Of a stretch of DNA of 64,000 nucleotides, positions 37,499 through 45,924 are shown piece after piece (position 1 is the first letter of the stretch; each line of letters opens with the position of its first letter). The stretch is from the NCBI RefSeq assembly GCF_016722765.1, contig NZ_JAEQND010000009.1, forward strand, positions 57,501 to 121,500. The letters are read 5' to 3'. A model generated the notes under the pieces. The model made no database searches. It was not told the origin of the DNA and saw only the letters and a list, made by a program, of their open reading frames with translations. This stretch comes from Ramlibacter alkalitolerans (GTDB taxonomy: Bacteria > Pseudomonadota > Gammaproteobacteria > Burkholderiales > Burkholderiaceae_C). The position numbers and the translations under genes are program-made.

Positions 37499-38629
37499 AT
37501 GACGACTCCCCAGCGCATCGGCATCCTCACGGGCGGCGGCGACAGCCCCGGCCTCAACGCCGTCATCCGCGCGGTCGCCAAGAGCCTGATGCAGGATGCC
37601 GGCGCGCAGGTGATCGGCTTCGTCGACGGCTTCGCCGGCATGATCGACCGCCAGGCGCGGCCCCTCAGCTACCGCGACGTGTCCGGCATCCTCACGCTCG
37701 GCGGCACGATCCTGGGCACCAGCAACAAGGCCAATCCCTTCGCCTACCACGCCCGCGGCAACGCGGACCTGTCGCCCGAGGTGGTGCGCTATGTGCGCGA
37801 GGAACTGAAGCTCGACGCCGTGGTCGTGATCGGCGGCGACGGCACCATGTCGATCGCGCACCGGCTGCAGCAGCTCGGGATCCCGATGGTGGGCGTGCCC
37901 AAGACCATCGACAACGACCTGATGTACACCGACCGGACGTTCGGGTTCGATACCGCGGTGGCGATCGCGACCGAGGCCTTCGACCGCCTGCACACCACGG
38001 CGCAGAGCCATCACCGGGTGATGATCCTCGAGACCATGGGCCGCTATGCCGGCTGGATCGCGCTGTATGCGGGCGTGGCCGGCGGCGCCGACATCATCCT
38101 CATCCCCGAGTTCGAGTACGACATCGAGGAAGTGGCGCGGATCTGCCGCGATCGGCAGGCGGGCGGCCAGCGCTTCACGCTGATCTGCGTCGCCGAGGGT
38201 GCCAAGGCGAAGGGCGGCGAGCTCGCCGTGCGGCAGGTGGTGACGGACAGCCCCGACCCGCTGCGGCTGGGGGGCGTCTGCACGGTGCTGGAACACCAGC
38301 TGTGCCAGCGGATCGACAGCGAGGTGCGCACCGCGATCCTCGGCCACGTGCAGCGCGGCGGCACGCCGAGCGCGTACGACCGCAACCTGGCGACCGCCTT
38401 CGGCGCCTATGCCGCGGCCATGGTCGCCGACGGGCAGTACGGGCGCATGGCGGCGGTGCAGCAGGGCCGGTTGACCAGCGTGGCGATCGCGGACGTGGCG
38501 AACCGGCAGCGCACCGTGTCGCCGGACGCGCCCATGGTGGCGACGGCGATGGCGGTGGGCACCTCCTTCGGCGTGCCGGGAATGAAGATGCGCTTCGACG
38601 GCCGGGTGCCCTCGGGCTTCATGACCTGA
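37499..38629 (+). CDS. 6-phosphofructokinase
   Basis: The 376-aa protein has TGGGDSPGLNAVIRAV near the N-terminus, GGDGT (112-116), PKTIDND (134-140) and ETMGRYAGWIALYAG. The Gly in GGDGT points to ATP as donor, whereas the Lys in PKTIDND is the residue found in PPi-using enzymes; ATP-type enzymes of the E. coli kind have Gly there. Donor specificity is therefore uncertain. Start: ATG 37499, matching the family N-terminus; an in-frame ATG at 37460 would add 13 residues. Its end overlaps the convergent LysR gene by 11 bp. Confidence 0.88.
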   Translation: MTTPQRIGILTGGGDSPGLNAVIRAVAKSLMQDAGAQVIGFVDGFAGMIDRQARPLSYRDVSGILTLGGTILGTSNKANPFAYHARGNADLSPEVVRYVREELKLDAVVVIGGDGTMSIAHRLQQLGIPMVGVPKTIDNDLMYTDRTFGFDTAVAIATEAFDRLHTTAQSHHRVMILETMGRYAGWIALYAGVAGGADIILIPEFEYDIEEVARICRDRQAGGQRFTLICVAEGAKAKGGELAVRQVVTDSPDPLRLGGVCTVLEHQLCQRIDSEVRTAILGHVQRGGTPSAYDRNLATAFGAYAAAMVADGQYGRMAAVQQGRLTSVAIADVANRQRTVSPDAPMVATAMAVGTSFGVPGMKMRFDGRVPSGFMT

Positions 38630-39515
38630 CCTGTTCGATCAGCCAGGCCTTGAAAGCCGTCATCGCAGCGCGCTCCGGCTGTTCCGGCTGCACCAGGTAA
38701 TAGGCGCGCCGGGTGATCGCGCCGCCCTCGCAGGCCGGCATCAGCGCCGTGGCGGCGAGCTCGGCCTGGATCAGGAGCGTGGGCAGCAGCGCCACGCCCA
38801 TGCCGCAGGTGGCCGCCGCCACCTGCATCGAGAAAAGCTCATAACGCGGGCCGGCCATGGCCTTGGGCGCATCGATGCCCTGCGCGTCGAACCAGTCGCG
38901 CCAGGCGTCGGGGCGGGTCGACTGCTGCAGCAGGGGCAGGCTGGCCAGCGTGCGCGGCGCCACCGGCCGGCGACCCTTGAGCAGCGCCGGGCTGCACACC
39001 GGCGCCACTTCCTCCTGCAGCAGCAGCGTCGCGTGGGTGCCGGCCCACTGGGCGAGCTGCTGCGGCGTGCCTGCGTAGATCGCGCCGTCGAACTCGTTGT
39101 CGGCGAACAGGAAGGGCCGCGTGCGCGCCGCGATGTGCACGTTCAGGTCCGGCTGCTCGCGGGCCAGTTGCGCCAGCCGCGGGATCAGCCAGCGGGTCGC
39201 GAACGTCGGCACCGCCGCCAGCGTCACCGATTCGCCCTGGCCCTGGCGACCCATCAGGTCCAGCGCGTCGCGCTCCATCGCATCGAGCCGCAGCGACACG
39301 TTGCGCGCGTAGTCCTCGCCGGCCGGCGTGAGCGCGATCCCGTGCTGGGCGCGGCGGAACAGCTTCACGCCGAGGAATTCCTCCAGCTGGCCCAGCTGGC
39401 GCGACACCGCGCCCTGGGTCAGGGCCAGCTCCTGCGCGGCGCGCGTGAGGCTGCGGTGGCGTGCCGCGGCCTCGAAGCAGGCGAGCGTCTGGGTCGAAGG
39501 CAGCTTGCGTCGCAC
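38619..39515 (-). CDS. LysR-family regulator, GcvA/GcdR-like
   Basis: The 298-aa protein has the LysR wHTH (TLACFEAAARHRSLTRAAQE, LTQGAVSRQLGQLEEFLGVK) and a substrate-binding domain with AAVPTFATRWLIPRL typical of the GcvA subgroup. The start is GTG at 39515 with GAGGGGG six bases upstream. It is divergent from the glutaryl-CoA dehydrogenase gene, so it probably regulates that gene in response to a glutarate or lysine-degradation intermediate. Confidence 0.9.
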   Translation of the reverse strand: MRRKLPSTQTLACFEAAARHRSLTRAAQELALTQGAVSRQLGQLEEFLGVKLFRRAQHGIALTPAGEDYARNVSLRLDAMERDALDLMGRQGQGESVTLAAVPTFATRWLIPRLAQLAREQPDLNVHIAARTRPFLFADNEFDGAIYAGTPQQLAQWAGTHATLLLQEEVAPVCSPALLKGRRPVAPRTLASLPLLQQSTRPDAWRDWFDAQGIDAPKAMAGPRYELFSMQVAAATCGMGVALLPTLLIQAELAATALMPACEGGAITRRAYYLVQPEQPERAAMTAFKAWLIEQVRS

Positions 39516-39628
39516 GCGTCCCCCTCATCAGTCATGAAAGGCGAGCATAACTGCTGCAGAAACTTTCGCTTTCGTCGGCGGGGTGCGCTCCCTTAACATC
39601 GGGCCATCCATCAGCTTCCTTCACGACC
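39516..39628. promoter_or_regulatory. Divergent LysR/gcdH control region
   Basis: The 113-bp gap contains GAAACTTTC (39559-39567), a 9-base dyad, and TTAACAT (39593-39599), a possible -10 box for gcdH. A LysR T-N11-A site is expected here but could not be uniquely assigned. Confidence 0.35.
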
Positions 39629-40810
39629 ATGAGCACGCGAGCCACCTTCTCCTGGAGCGATCCCTTCCTGCTGGACCAGCAGCTCACCGACGACGAGCGC
39701 CAGGTCCGCGACGCCGCCCGCGCCTATTCCCAGGACCGCCTGCTGCCGCGCGTGCAGGAAGCCTTCCGCCACGAGAAGACCGACGCGTCGATCTTCCGCG
39801 AGATGGGCGAGCTGGGCCTGCTGGGCCCGACGATCCCCGATCAGTACGGCGGCGCCGGCCTGAACTACGTCTGCTACGGCCTGGTGGCGCGCGAGGTCGA
39901 GCGGGTCGACTCCGGCTACCGCTCCATGATGAGCGTGCAGTCCTCGCTCGTGATGGTGCCGATCTTCGAATTCGGCAACGAGCAGACGAAGCAGAAGTAC
40001 CTGCCCAAGCTCGCCACCGGCGAGTGGATCGGCTGCTTCGGCCTGACCGAGCCGAACCACGGCTCCGATCCCGCCAGCATGATCACCCGCGCCCGCAAGG
40101 TCGATGGCGGCTACAAGCTTTCGGGCAGCAAGATGTGGATCACCAACAGCCCGATCGCCGACGTGTTCGTCGTCTGGGCCAAGGACGACGGCGGCCAGAT
40201 CCGCGGCTTCGTGCTGGAAAAGGGCTGGAAGGGCCTGTCCGCCCCCGCCGTGCACGGCAAGGTCGGCCTGCGCGCCTCGATCACGGGCGAGGTCGTGATG
40301 GACGAGGTGTTCTGCCCGGAGGAGAACGCCTTCCCCGAAGTGCGCGGCCTCAAGGGCCCGTTCACCTGCCTGAACTCGGCGCGCTACGGCATCGCCTGGG
40401 GCGCGATGGGTGCGGCGGAGGACTGCTTCCACCGCGCGCGCCAGTACGTGCTGGATCGCAAGCAGTTCGGCCGTCCCCTGGCCGCCAACCAGCTGGTGCA
40501 GAAGAAGCTGGCCGACATGCTCACGGAGATCTCGCTGGGCCTGCAGGGCTGCCTGCGCCTGGGCCGCATGAAGGACGAAGGTCCGGCGCCGGTGGAGATC
40601 ACCTCCATCCTCAAGCGCAACAACTGCGGCAAGGCGCTGGACATCGCCCGCATGGCGCGCGACATGATGGGCGGCAACGGCATCAGCGACGAATTCGGCG
40701 TGGCGCGCCACCTGGTGAACCTGGAAGTCGTGAACACCTATGAAGGCACGCACGACATCCATGCGCTGATCCTGGGCCGCGCGATCACGGGGATCCAGGC
40801 GTTCAGCTGA
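39629..40810 (+). CDS. gcdH: Glutaryl-CoA dehydrogenase (acyl-CoA dehydrogenase family)
   Basis: The 393-aa protein has the GCDH-type pattern: [14 protein letters not shown] at the start, [37 protein letters not shown] and the catalytic-base region [20 protein letters not shown] with Glu372. It oxidatively decarboxylates glutaryl-CoA to crotonyl-CoA in lysine/tryptophan/benzoate catabolism. The divergent LysR regulator supports the call. Confidence 0.93.
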   Translation: MSTRATFSWSDPFLLDQQLTDDERQVRDAARAYSQDRLLPRVQEAFRHEKTDASIFREMGELGLLGPTIPDQYGGAGLNYVCYGLVAREVERVDSGYRSMMSVQSSLVMVPIFEFGNEQTKQKYLPKLATGEWIGCFGLTEPNHGSDPASMITRARKVDGGYKLSGSKMWITNSPIADVFVVWAKDDGGQIRGFVLEKGWKGLSAPAVHGKVGLRASITGEVVMDEVFCPEENAFPEVRGLKGPFTCLNSARYGIAWGAMGAAEDCFHRARQYVLDRKQFGRPLAANQLVQKKLADMLTEISLGLQGCLRLGRMKDEGPAPVEITSILKRNNCGKALDIARMARDMMGGNGISDEFGVARHLVNLEVVNTYEGTHDIHALILGRAITGIQAFS

Positions 40811-40834
40811 GGCGCCGCGGCGGGGCGCCCCGGC

Positions 40835-42055
40835 TCATTTGCCGGCGCGCCACGCGGTGCCGCGCGCGCGGCCCAGCGAGCCGCGCAGGGCGTCCAGCAG
40901 CAGATCACGCACGGCACAGGCAAAGCAGACGGTGCCCACCAGGCCGCTGACTGCCGGCTCCAGCACGAAGTGGCGCACCAGCGGTCGGAAGCGGCGCGGC
41001 GCGCAGCGCAGTCCCACGCCTCGCTGCAGGTAGACCAGCAGGGTGGAGACGGCCGTGGCGCCCCACGCGTCCAGCGGCAGGAGGCGCCCGCCGCCGCCGG
41101 CCCACAAGGCGAGCAGCGACAGCGCGCCGGCCGGCGCGAGGAACGTCGACAGCACGAAGTTGGGAAACACCAGCAGTCGAAAGCGCCACGTCGCCTGCGG
41201 CAGCCGCGCCGCCTGCCGGGCGCAGCATTGCACGTGCCCGGTGATCCAGCGCGTGCGCTGCGCGACCAGCCCCGACCATGACGCAGGAACGAGCGTGCGG
41301 GCGACGGCCTCCGGCGCCCGGACGATGCAGGCCCCGTGGCGGGCCAGGGTGAGCGTGAGATCCGCGTCCTCGGTCCGGGTGCGGGCGGAAAACGGATGCC
41401 GCAGCAGCACTTCGCGGCGGAACAGGCACGCCGCTCCCGGCAGGACCGAGATCGCGGCGACGGCATCCTGCGCCGCCCGTTCAAAGTCGAGCGAGGCCGC
41501 GTATTCCTGCCGCTGCAGCTTGGCCGGCATGCCGTTCGCCGGCGCCGCCTCCAGGCAGAACGCCACGGCGTCGGCGTGTCGATGCTGCAGGGTGGCGAGG
41601 GCGGCGGCCAGGGAGTCGGGCGCGAGGCAGGTGTCGGCGTCGACGGTCAGGACGAAATCGCCGCGTGCAGCCGCGATCCCGATCCGCAGCGCGGCTGCCT
41701 TGCCCGCGTTGGCCGCCAGGCGGATCACCCGTCCTTGACCGTCGCAGTCCAGGCAGCGTTGCGCGATGGCGCAAGTCGCGTCACCGGATCCGTCGTCGAC
41801 CACGATGATCTCCAGCGGCGCGGGAACCAGGCCCTGCAGCGCACGCAGCGTGGCTTCGATCGCCTGCGCCTCGTCGAACGCGGGGACGACGATGGAAACG
41901 CGCGCCGTGGCGAAGGACGCGGGCTCACCCGGGTCCGGCGCGTCGCGCGGTGGACCCGTCCTGCGCCTGCGGCACGCCCAGGCGCCCAGCATGCATGTGA
42001 GCACCATCCGCACCCACAGGAGGACCAGCGTCAGCTCCGCGGCGCGCGCGATCAT
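40835..42055 (-). CDS. Processive family 2 glycosyltransferase
   Basis: The 406-aa membrane protein has an N-terminal span (7-27) and a GT-A domain: VSIVVPAFDEAQAIEATLRA (53-72), VVDDGSGDAT, the DxD equivalent TVDADT (137-142), TEDADL (228-233) and the processive Q-x-x-RW-type motif LVAQRTRW (263-270). Several C-terminal spans follow (295-340 and near the end). This set (D, DxD, ED, QxxRW) marks polysaccharide synthases such as poly-GlcNAc, hyaluronan and cellulose synthases. Product unknown. It is the last gene of an operon with a secreted protein (13 bp upstream) and a TIR protein. Confidence 0.85.
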   Translation of the reverse strand: MIARAAELTLVLLWVRMVLTCMLGAWACRRRRTGPPRDAPDPGEPASFATARVSIVVPAFDEAQAIEATLRALQGLVPAPLEIIVVDDGSGDATCAIAQRCLDCDGQGRVIRLAANAGKAAALRIGIAAARGDFVLTVDADTCLAPDSLAAALATLQHRHADAVAFCLEAAPANGMPAKLQRQEYAASLDFERAAQDAVAAISVLPGAACLFRREVLLRHPFSARTRTEDADLTLTLARHGACIVRAPEAVARTLVPASWSGLVAQRTRWITGHVQCCARQAARLPQATWRFRLLVFPNFVLSTFLAPAGALSLLALWAGGGGRLLPLDAWGATAVSTLLVYLQRGVGLRCAPRRFRPLVRHFVLEPAVSGLVGTVCFACAVRDLLLDALRGSLGRARGTAWRAGK

Positions 42056-42068
42056 CGTGGCGCGGCGG

Positions 42069-42806
42069 TCAGCGGAAGCGCTCCACGATCCAGCGCTCGG
42101 AATCCCAGCTTTCGCCGCTGGGATGCTCGAAGTGATTGATCTCCAGCCCGGGATAGGCCGCCAGCGGCTTGACGCCGTCGCCCGTGTCGATCACCTGGCC
42201 GTCGCGCTTGCAACCGCTGCGCGCATAAGTGCTCTTCTTGTCGCACGGCACCAGCGCTGCCGCCGGCCAGGCGGCGAACAGGAAATGATCCTTGCCGGCG
42301 ATGGCTTTCGGATCGACGTCGAACTGCAGCGTGGTGGACCAGCCCGCCCGTTCGATGCGCACCTTCTTGGGGGTGACGTCATGGGAAGCCGCCGCGTCGT
42401 CGCTCAGGACGATCCACTTCGGCGCAGTTCCCACCAGCGCAGTGGACCGCGTCGCGCGCTCCAGCGCCGAGCGCACGTTTGCGGCCGCATCGAGCTCGCG
42501 GCGCTGGAAGTTGGCGCTGTCGTTGCGCAGCGAACTGGGGACCTTGGGGCCCGCGTAGACGGTCAGGCCGACGACCACGTCGCTGCCGACCGGGAAGGGC
42601 TTTGCCGCCCCGGCCTGCGCCTGCGCCGTGCAATCGAGCGTGATTTCGAAGCGGATGGCGGCGGCCGCCTGCACCTTCGGCGCCGTCAGGGCGCAAGTTG
42701 CAGTGTCGGCTGCGAGCGCGCAAGGGGCGGCGGCCAGTCCGAGCAGCAGCGACGCAAACAGGGAGCGGGGTGCATCAACCCGGCTGCTTGAGCATGTGGA
42801 GGGCAT
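42069..42806 (-). CDS. Secreted protein of unknown function (245 aa)
   Basis: The N-terminus has a hydrophobic signal segment (LFASLLLGLAAAPCALA, 16-32) followed by a mature part of about 210 residues. Cysteines (TATCALT, TLDCTAQ, ALVPCDKK, RSGCKRD) suggest two disulfides. It contains DVVVGLTVYAGPKVPSSLRN, FDVDPKAIAGKDHFLFAAWP and a C-terminal GLEINHFEHPSGESWDSERW. No family was recognised. Its ATG lies 32 bp inside the end of the TIR gene and its stop is 13 bp from the glycosyltransferase ATG, so the three are very likely one operon. Confidence 0.75.
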   Translation of the reverse strand: MPSTCSSSRVDAPRSLFASLLLGLAAAPCALAADTATCALTAPKVQAAAAIRFEITLDCTAQAQAGAAKPFPVGSDVVVGLTVYAGPKVPSSLRNDSANFQRRELDAAANVRSALERATRSTALVGTAPKWIVLSDDAAASHDVTPKKVRIERAGWSTTLQFDVDPKAIAGKDHFLFAAWPAAALVPCDKKSTYARSGCKRDGQVIDTGDGVKPLAAYPGLEINHFEHPSGESWDSERWIVERFR

Positions 42807-44394
42807 CCGTGAGCTCCCAGTGGTTACGTTCGCGGATCAGGGCCGCGAAGTTCGAACTCTGCGCCTCGATCCCCGGAAAATACTGTTCGACCTTGTCGCG
42901 GTAGGCGTAGAGCCTGCGAATGATGGTCTCATCGCTTTGCTCCGACAAGTTGCCCAGCCCCCCGAGCGCATCGCGCACCAAAGGGCTGTTGGGCCCGTAC
43001 TGCACGGCGATCGAGAACATCACCGCCTGCAGCGCGATCGAGCGCCGCTCGACGTCCAGTTGCACCGGGCTGGCCGCGCCGTCGGTCCGCGCGCCGGCCC
43101 CCAGGCGCCGGACCAGCGGCCGGTAGACGGTCTTTTCGACGAACGCCGATTGCAGGCGGGCGAAGTCTTCGGCGCTGGCAGCCTCGGTGCCCAGGGCGTG
43201 CCAGGCGCGCTCGAAGGCCGGATCGCCCCGGCGCGCCGCTTCCGCCGCGCCGGACGCCACCAGCCGCGCGCCCTGCTCCGGTTTCCACTGGTCCAGGAAG
43301 CCGAGGAATTCCTCCATCTGCGCGTCGGCCCGGATGCGGAACGTGCCGTAGTACCTGCCGCCGATGAAATCGGTGCCGAAATGCTCCGGCGTTTCGCCCT
43401 CGTAGCGGCGGGCAAGCGTGTCGACGCTGTACGGCGGCGCCGGATAGTCCCGGTTGTGCGCCAGCCGGATCAGCCGGTCCTGCAGGTTGCGCTCCTCCTG
43501 CACCTGCCTGAGGGCCACCTTGGTCTTCTCGCCATTGCGCCAGGCCACGTAGCCCGCGCCCGCGACAGCCAGCGTCAGCACGCCCGTCACGGCGATTCCG
43601 ACGATGGTTCGCCGCACCACGAGCCGCAGCGCGCGCGCCCTATCCTCCTGCGCGCGGGTGCTGGCCTGCAGCGCCTGCTCGCGCCCCTCCTGGGCGCGGC
43701 GCATGCGCTCGATCTGCTGGCGCTCTTCGTCCAGCCGGTACGCCTCCGCCTGCTCGCTGGCCTGGAGGAAGGACCGCTGCGCGCCCGTCAGCTCCGGGGC
43801 GCCCGCCGGTCGCGCATCGCGCCACTGCTGCAGATGGGCCAGCTCGGAGCCGCGCGCGAGAAAGTCGGGCGCCGAAGCTTCTGCCTGCCAGCGCGCCGCC
43901 ATTTCGGCGACGCGGGTGTGCTCGCGGATCCATTCGATGTCCACCCGCAGGGCGGCCTGCAGCCGAGCGAGACCGCTGCCCCAGCCCGCGCCCGGGAAGG
44001 ACGGTTCGGCATAGAAGTGGATGTAGTTCAGCGTGCCGAGCGTCCCCGGTACCTGCGTATCGGGCGCCAACGCGCCCGCAAGCACCGGCACGATCCGCTT
44101 GCCTGATGCGCCGGCCTGCTCCAGTTCCCAGCGGCACACCGGCGAGGCCGCCGACGCGGGCGTGAGGATGAACACGATGGTGTCGGCCTCGAGGATCATC
44201 TGGCCGAGGCGCGCTTCCCAGCGCTCCGCGCCCTGGATGCCGCTGCGGTCGATCACCACCTTGTGGCCAAGCGCTTCGAGCGAGGCCACCAGCTGGTCGG
44301 CGAACGCGAGGTCCTTGCGCGAATAGGAAACGAAGATCTTGAGGCCGCCGGCACCGGCCTGCGGCATTGCTTCGGCTTCGAACCGCTGGTCCAT
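42775..44394 (-). CDS. TIR-domain transmembrane protein with chitosanase/lysozyme-like outer domain
   Basis: The 539-aa protein has a TIR domain (17 to about 155): IFVSYSRKDLAFADQL, VVIDRSGIQGAERWEARLGQ, IVFILTPASAASPVCRWELE. Glu90 aligns with the NADase catalytic Glu of SARM1-type TIRs (E-x9-K spacing to SGKRIVPV). Residues 205-256 are a coiled coil; 258-285 (VVRRTIVGIAVTGVLTLAVA and following) a single span. The 290-539 part would be periplasmic. It reads GTDFIGGRYYGTFRI (340-354), then FERAWHAL, QSAFVEKTVYRPLV, ALQAVMFSIAVQYG (454-467), and AYRDKVEQYF. This order resembles, from memory, the GH46/VgrG-3-like peptidoglycan- or chitosan-hydrolase module. The TIR call is firm; the outer-domain call is tentative. 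Confidence 0.85.
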   Translation of the reverse strand: MDQRFEAEAMPQAGAGGLKIFVSYSRKDLAFADQLVASLEALGHKVVIDRSGIQGAERWEARLGQMILEADTIVFILTPASAASPVCRWELEQAGASGKRIVPVLAGALAPDTQVPGTLGTLNYIHFYAEPSFPGAGWGSGLARLQAALRVDIEWIREHTRVAEMAARWQAEASAPDFLARGSELAHLQQWRDARPAGAPELTGAQRSFLQASEQAEAYRLDEERQQIERMRRAQEGREQALQASTRAQEDRARALRLVVRRTIVGIAVTGVLTLAVAGAGYVAWRNGEKTKVALRQVQEERNLQDRLIRLAHNRDYPAPPYSVDTLARRYEGETPEHFGTDFIGGRYYGTFRIRADAQMEEFLGFLDQWKPEQGARLVASGAAEAARRGDPAFERAWHALGTEAASAEDFARLQSAFVEKTVYRPLVRRLGAGARTDGAASPVQLDVERRSIALQAVMFSIAVQYGPNSPLVRDALGGLGNLSEQSDETIIRRLYAYRDKVEQYFPGIEAQSSNFAALIRERNHWELTDALHMLKQPG

Positions 44395-44514
44395 CGCTCG
44401 GGGCCCGTGTGCGCTCGGACCCGGACCTTAGCACGCGGATGTGCTGGGTGGCAGGCCATGACAAGGCCGGTGCGCTCTGGCATCATCGTCGGCCCACGTA
44501 CCGCGGAGGCTGCG

Positions 44515-45921
44515 ATGGACCTGTCCCACGTCACCCAGGCCAGTGCGGCCGAGATCGCGGCGGCGGTGCGCCGGCGGGAGATCACGGCGGTCGCGGTGAT
44601 GCGCACCTTCCTCGATCGCATCGAGCAGCTCGAACCCCGCTTCAACACCTTCGCCACCCTCACGGCCGAAGCGGCCCTGCAGCAGGCCCACCACGCCGAC
44701 AAGCTGATCGCCGGCGCGCGCGATCCCGGCCCGCTCGCCGGCGTGCCCGTGAGCGTCAAGGACCTGATCGCGGTGCGCGGCGTGCGGCAGGCCTTCGGCT
44801 CGAAGCTGCTGGCCGACAACGTCGCACAGCACGACGCGCCTGCGGTCGAACGGCTGCACCATGCCGGCGCCTGCATCGTCGGCAAGAGCACCACCAGCGA
44901 GCTCGGGTCCAAGGCGGTCGGCGATTCGCCGCTGACGGGCGTCACCCGCAACCCCTGGAACGCCGAGCGCACGCCCGGCGGATCCAGTTCCGGGGCGGCG
45001 GCCCAGGTCGCGGCGCGCATGGTTCCGGTGGCGCTGGCCACGGACGGTGGCGGCTCGATCCGCATCCCGTCCAGCTTCTGCGGCGTGTTCGGCATCAAGG
45101 CCCGCTTCGGCCGGGTCCCGGTGTGGCCGCCGTCGGCTGCGCCGGCGCTGGCGCACGTCGGACCGATCACCCACAGCGTGCGCGACGCGGCCCTGGTGCT
45201 GTCGGTGATCGCCGGCCGCGACGCGCGCGACGAAGCCTCGCTGCGCTCGCCGGTGCCCGACTTCCTCGCCAGTCTCGACGAGGGGCTGCGCGGCCTGCGC
45301 ATCGGCTGGTGTCCCGCACTGGGCTACGGCCGCGCCGACGCTGCGGTGCTCGAGGCCTGCGAGCAGGCCGCCTGGCAGCTGCAGGCCGAAGGCGCGCAGG
45401 TGATGGAGCTGCAGCCGCCGTTCGCGCGGGACCCCGGCCCGGCGTGGAACCGCCTGTTCTACGGCCGCATCGGCGAGCGCCTGGCCGAACTCGCGCCCAC
45501 CCCCGCCCAGCGGGAACTGGTGAATCCGGCCTTGCGCGCGGCCGTCGCGCAACTGGAGGCCTTCGGTCCCCCGGCCGAGGCCGAACTCGCGGCCTTGCGC
45601 GAGGAGACGTGGGCGCGGGCGCAGTCCGTGTTCCGCACCGTGGACGTGCTCCTCACGCCCACGCTGCCGGTCACGGCGCTTCCGGTCGGCGTCGACGTCC
45701 CTCCGGGCCATGCAGGGCGCAATGCCGTGGACTGGTCGTACTTCACCTATCCGTTCAACCTCACCGGCCATCCGGCGGCCTCGTTTCCCGTCGGCTTCGA
45801 TGGCGGTGGTCTGCCGATCGGGCTGCAGATCGTCGGTCCGCTGGACGGCGAGGGCGCGATCCTGCGCGTGGCCAGCGCCATCGAACGGCTGCATCCGATC
45901 GCGGCGCCGCGGCTCGTCTGA
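44515..45921 (+). CDS. Amidase signature-family enzyme
   Basis: The 468-aa protein has the Ser-Ser-Lys amidase set: Lys82 in PVSVKDLI, the glycine-serine stretch RTPGGSSSGAAA (153-163) holding the middle Ser, and the nucleophile Ser181 in DGGGSIRIPSSFCG. It ends LPIGLQIVGP as usual for the family. Substrate unknown. GGAGG sits 5 bases upstream of the ATG at 44515. The next gene follows after 3 bp, so this is the head of a three-gene operon divergent from the TIR gene. Confidence 0.9.
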   Translation: MDLSHVTQASAAEIAAAVRRREITAVAVMRTFLDRIEQLEPRFNTFATLTAEAALQQAHHADKLIAGARDPGPLAGVPVSVKDLIAVRGVRQAFGSKLLADNVAQHDAPAVERLHHAGACIVGKSTTSELGSKAVGDSPLTGVTRNPWNAERTPGGSSSGAAAQVAARMVPVALATDGGGSIRIPSSFCGVFGIKARFGRVPVWPPSAAPALAHVGPITHSVRDAALVLSVIAGRDARDEASLRSPVPDFLASLDEGLRGLRIGWCPALGYGRADAAVLEACEQAAWQLQAEGAQVMELQPPFARDPGPAWNRLFYGRIGERLAELAPTPAQRELVNPALRAAVAQLEAFGPPAEAELAALREETWARAQSVFRTVDVLLTPTLPVTALPVGVDVPPGHAGRNAVDWSYFTYPFNLTGHPAASFPVGFDGGGLPIGLQIVGPLDGEGAILRVASAIERLHPIAAPRLV

Positions 45922-45924
45922 AGG

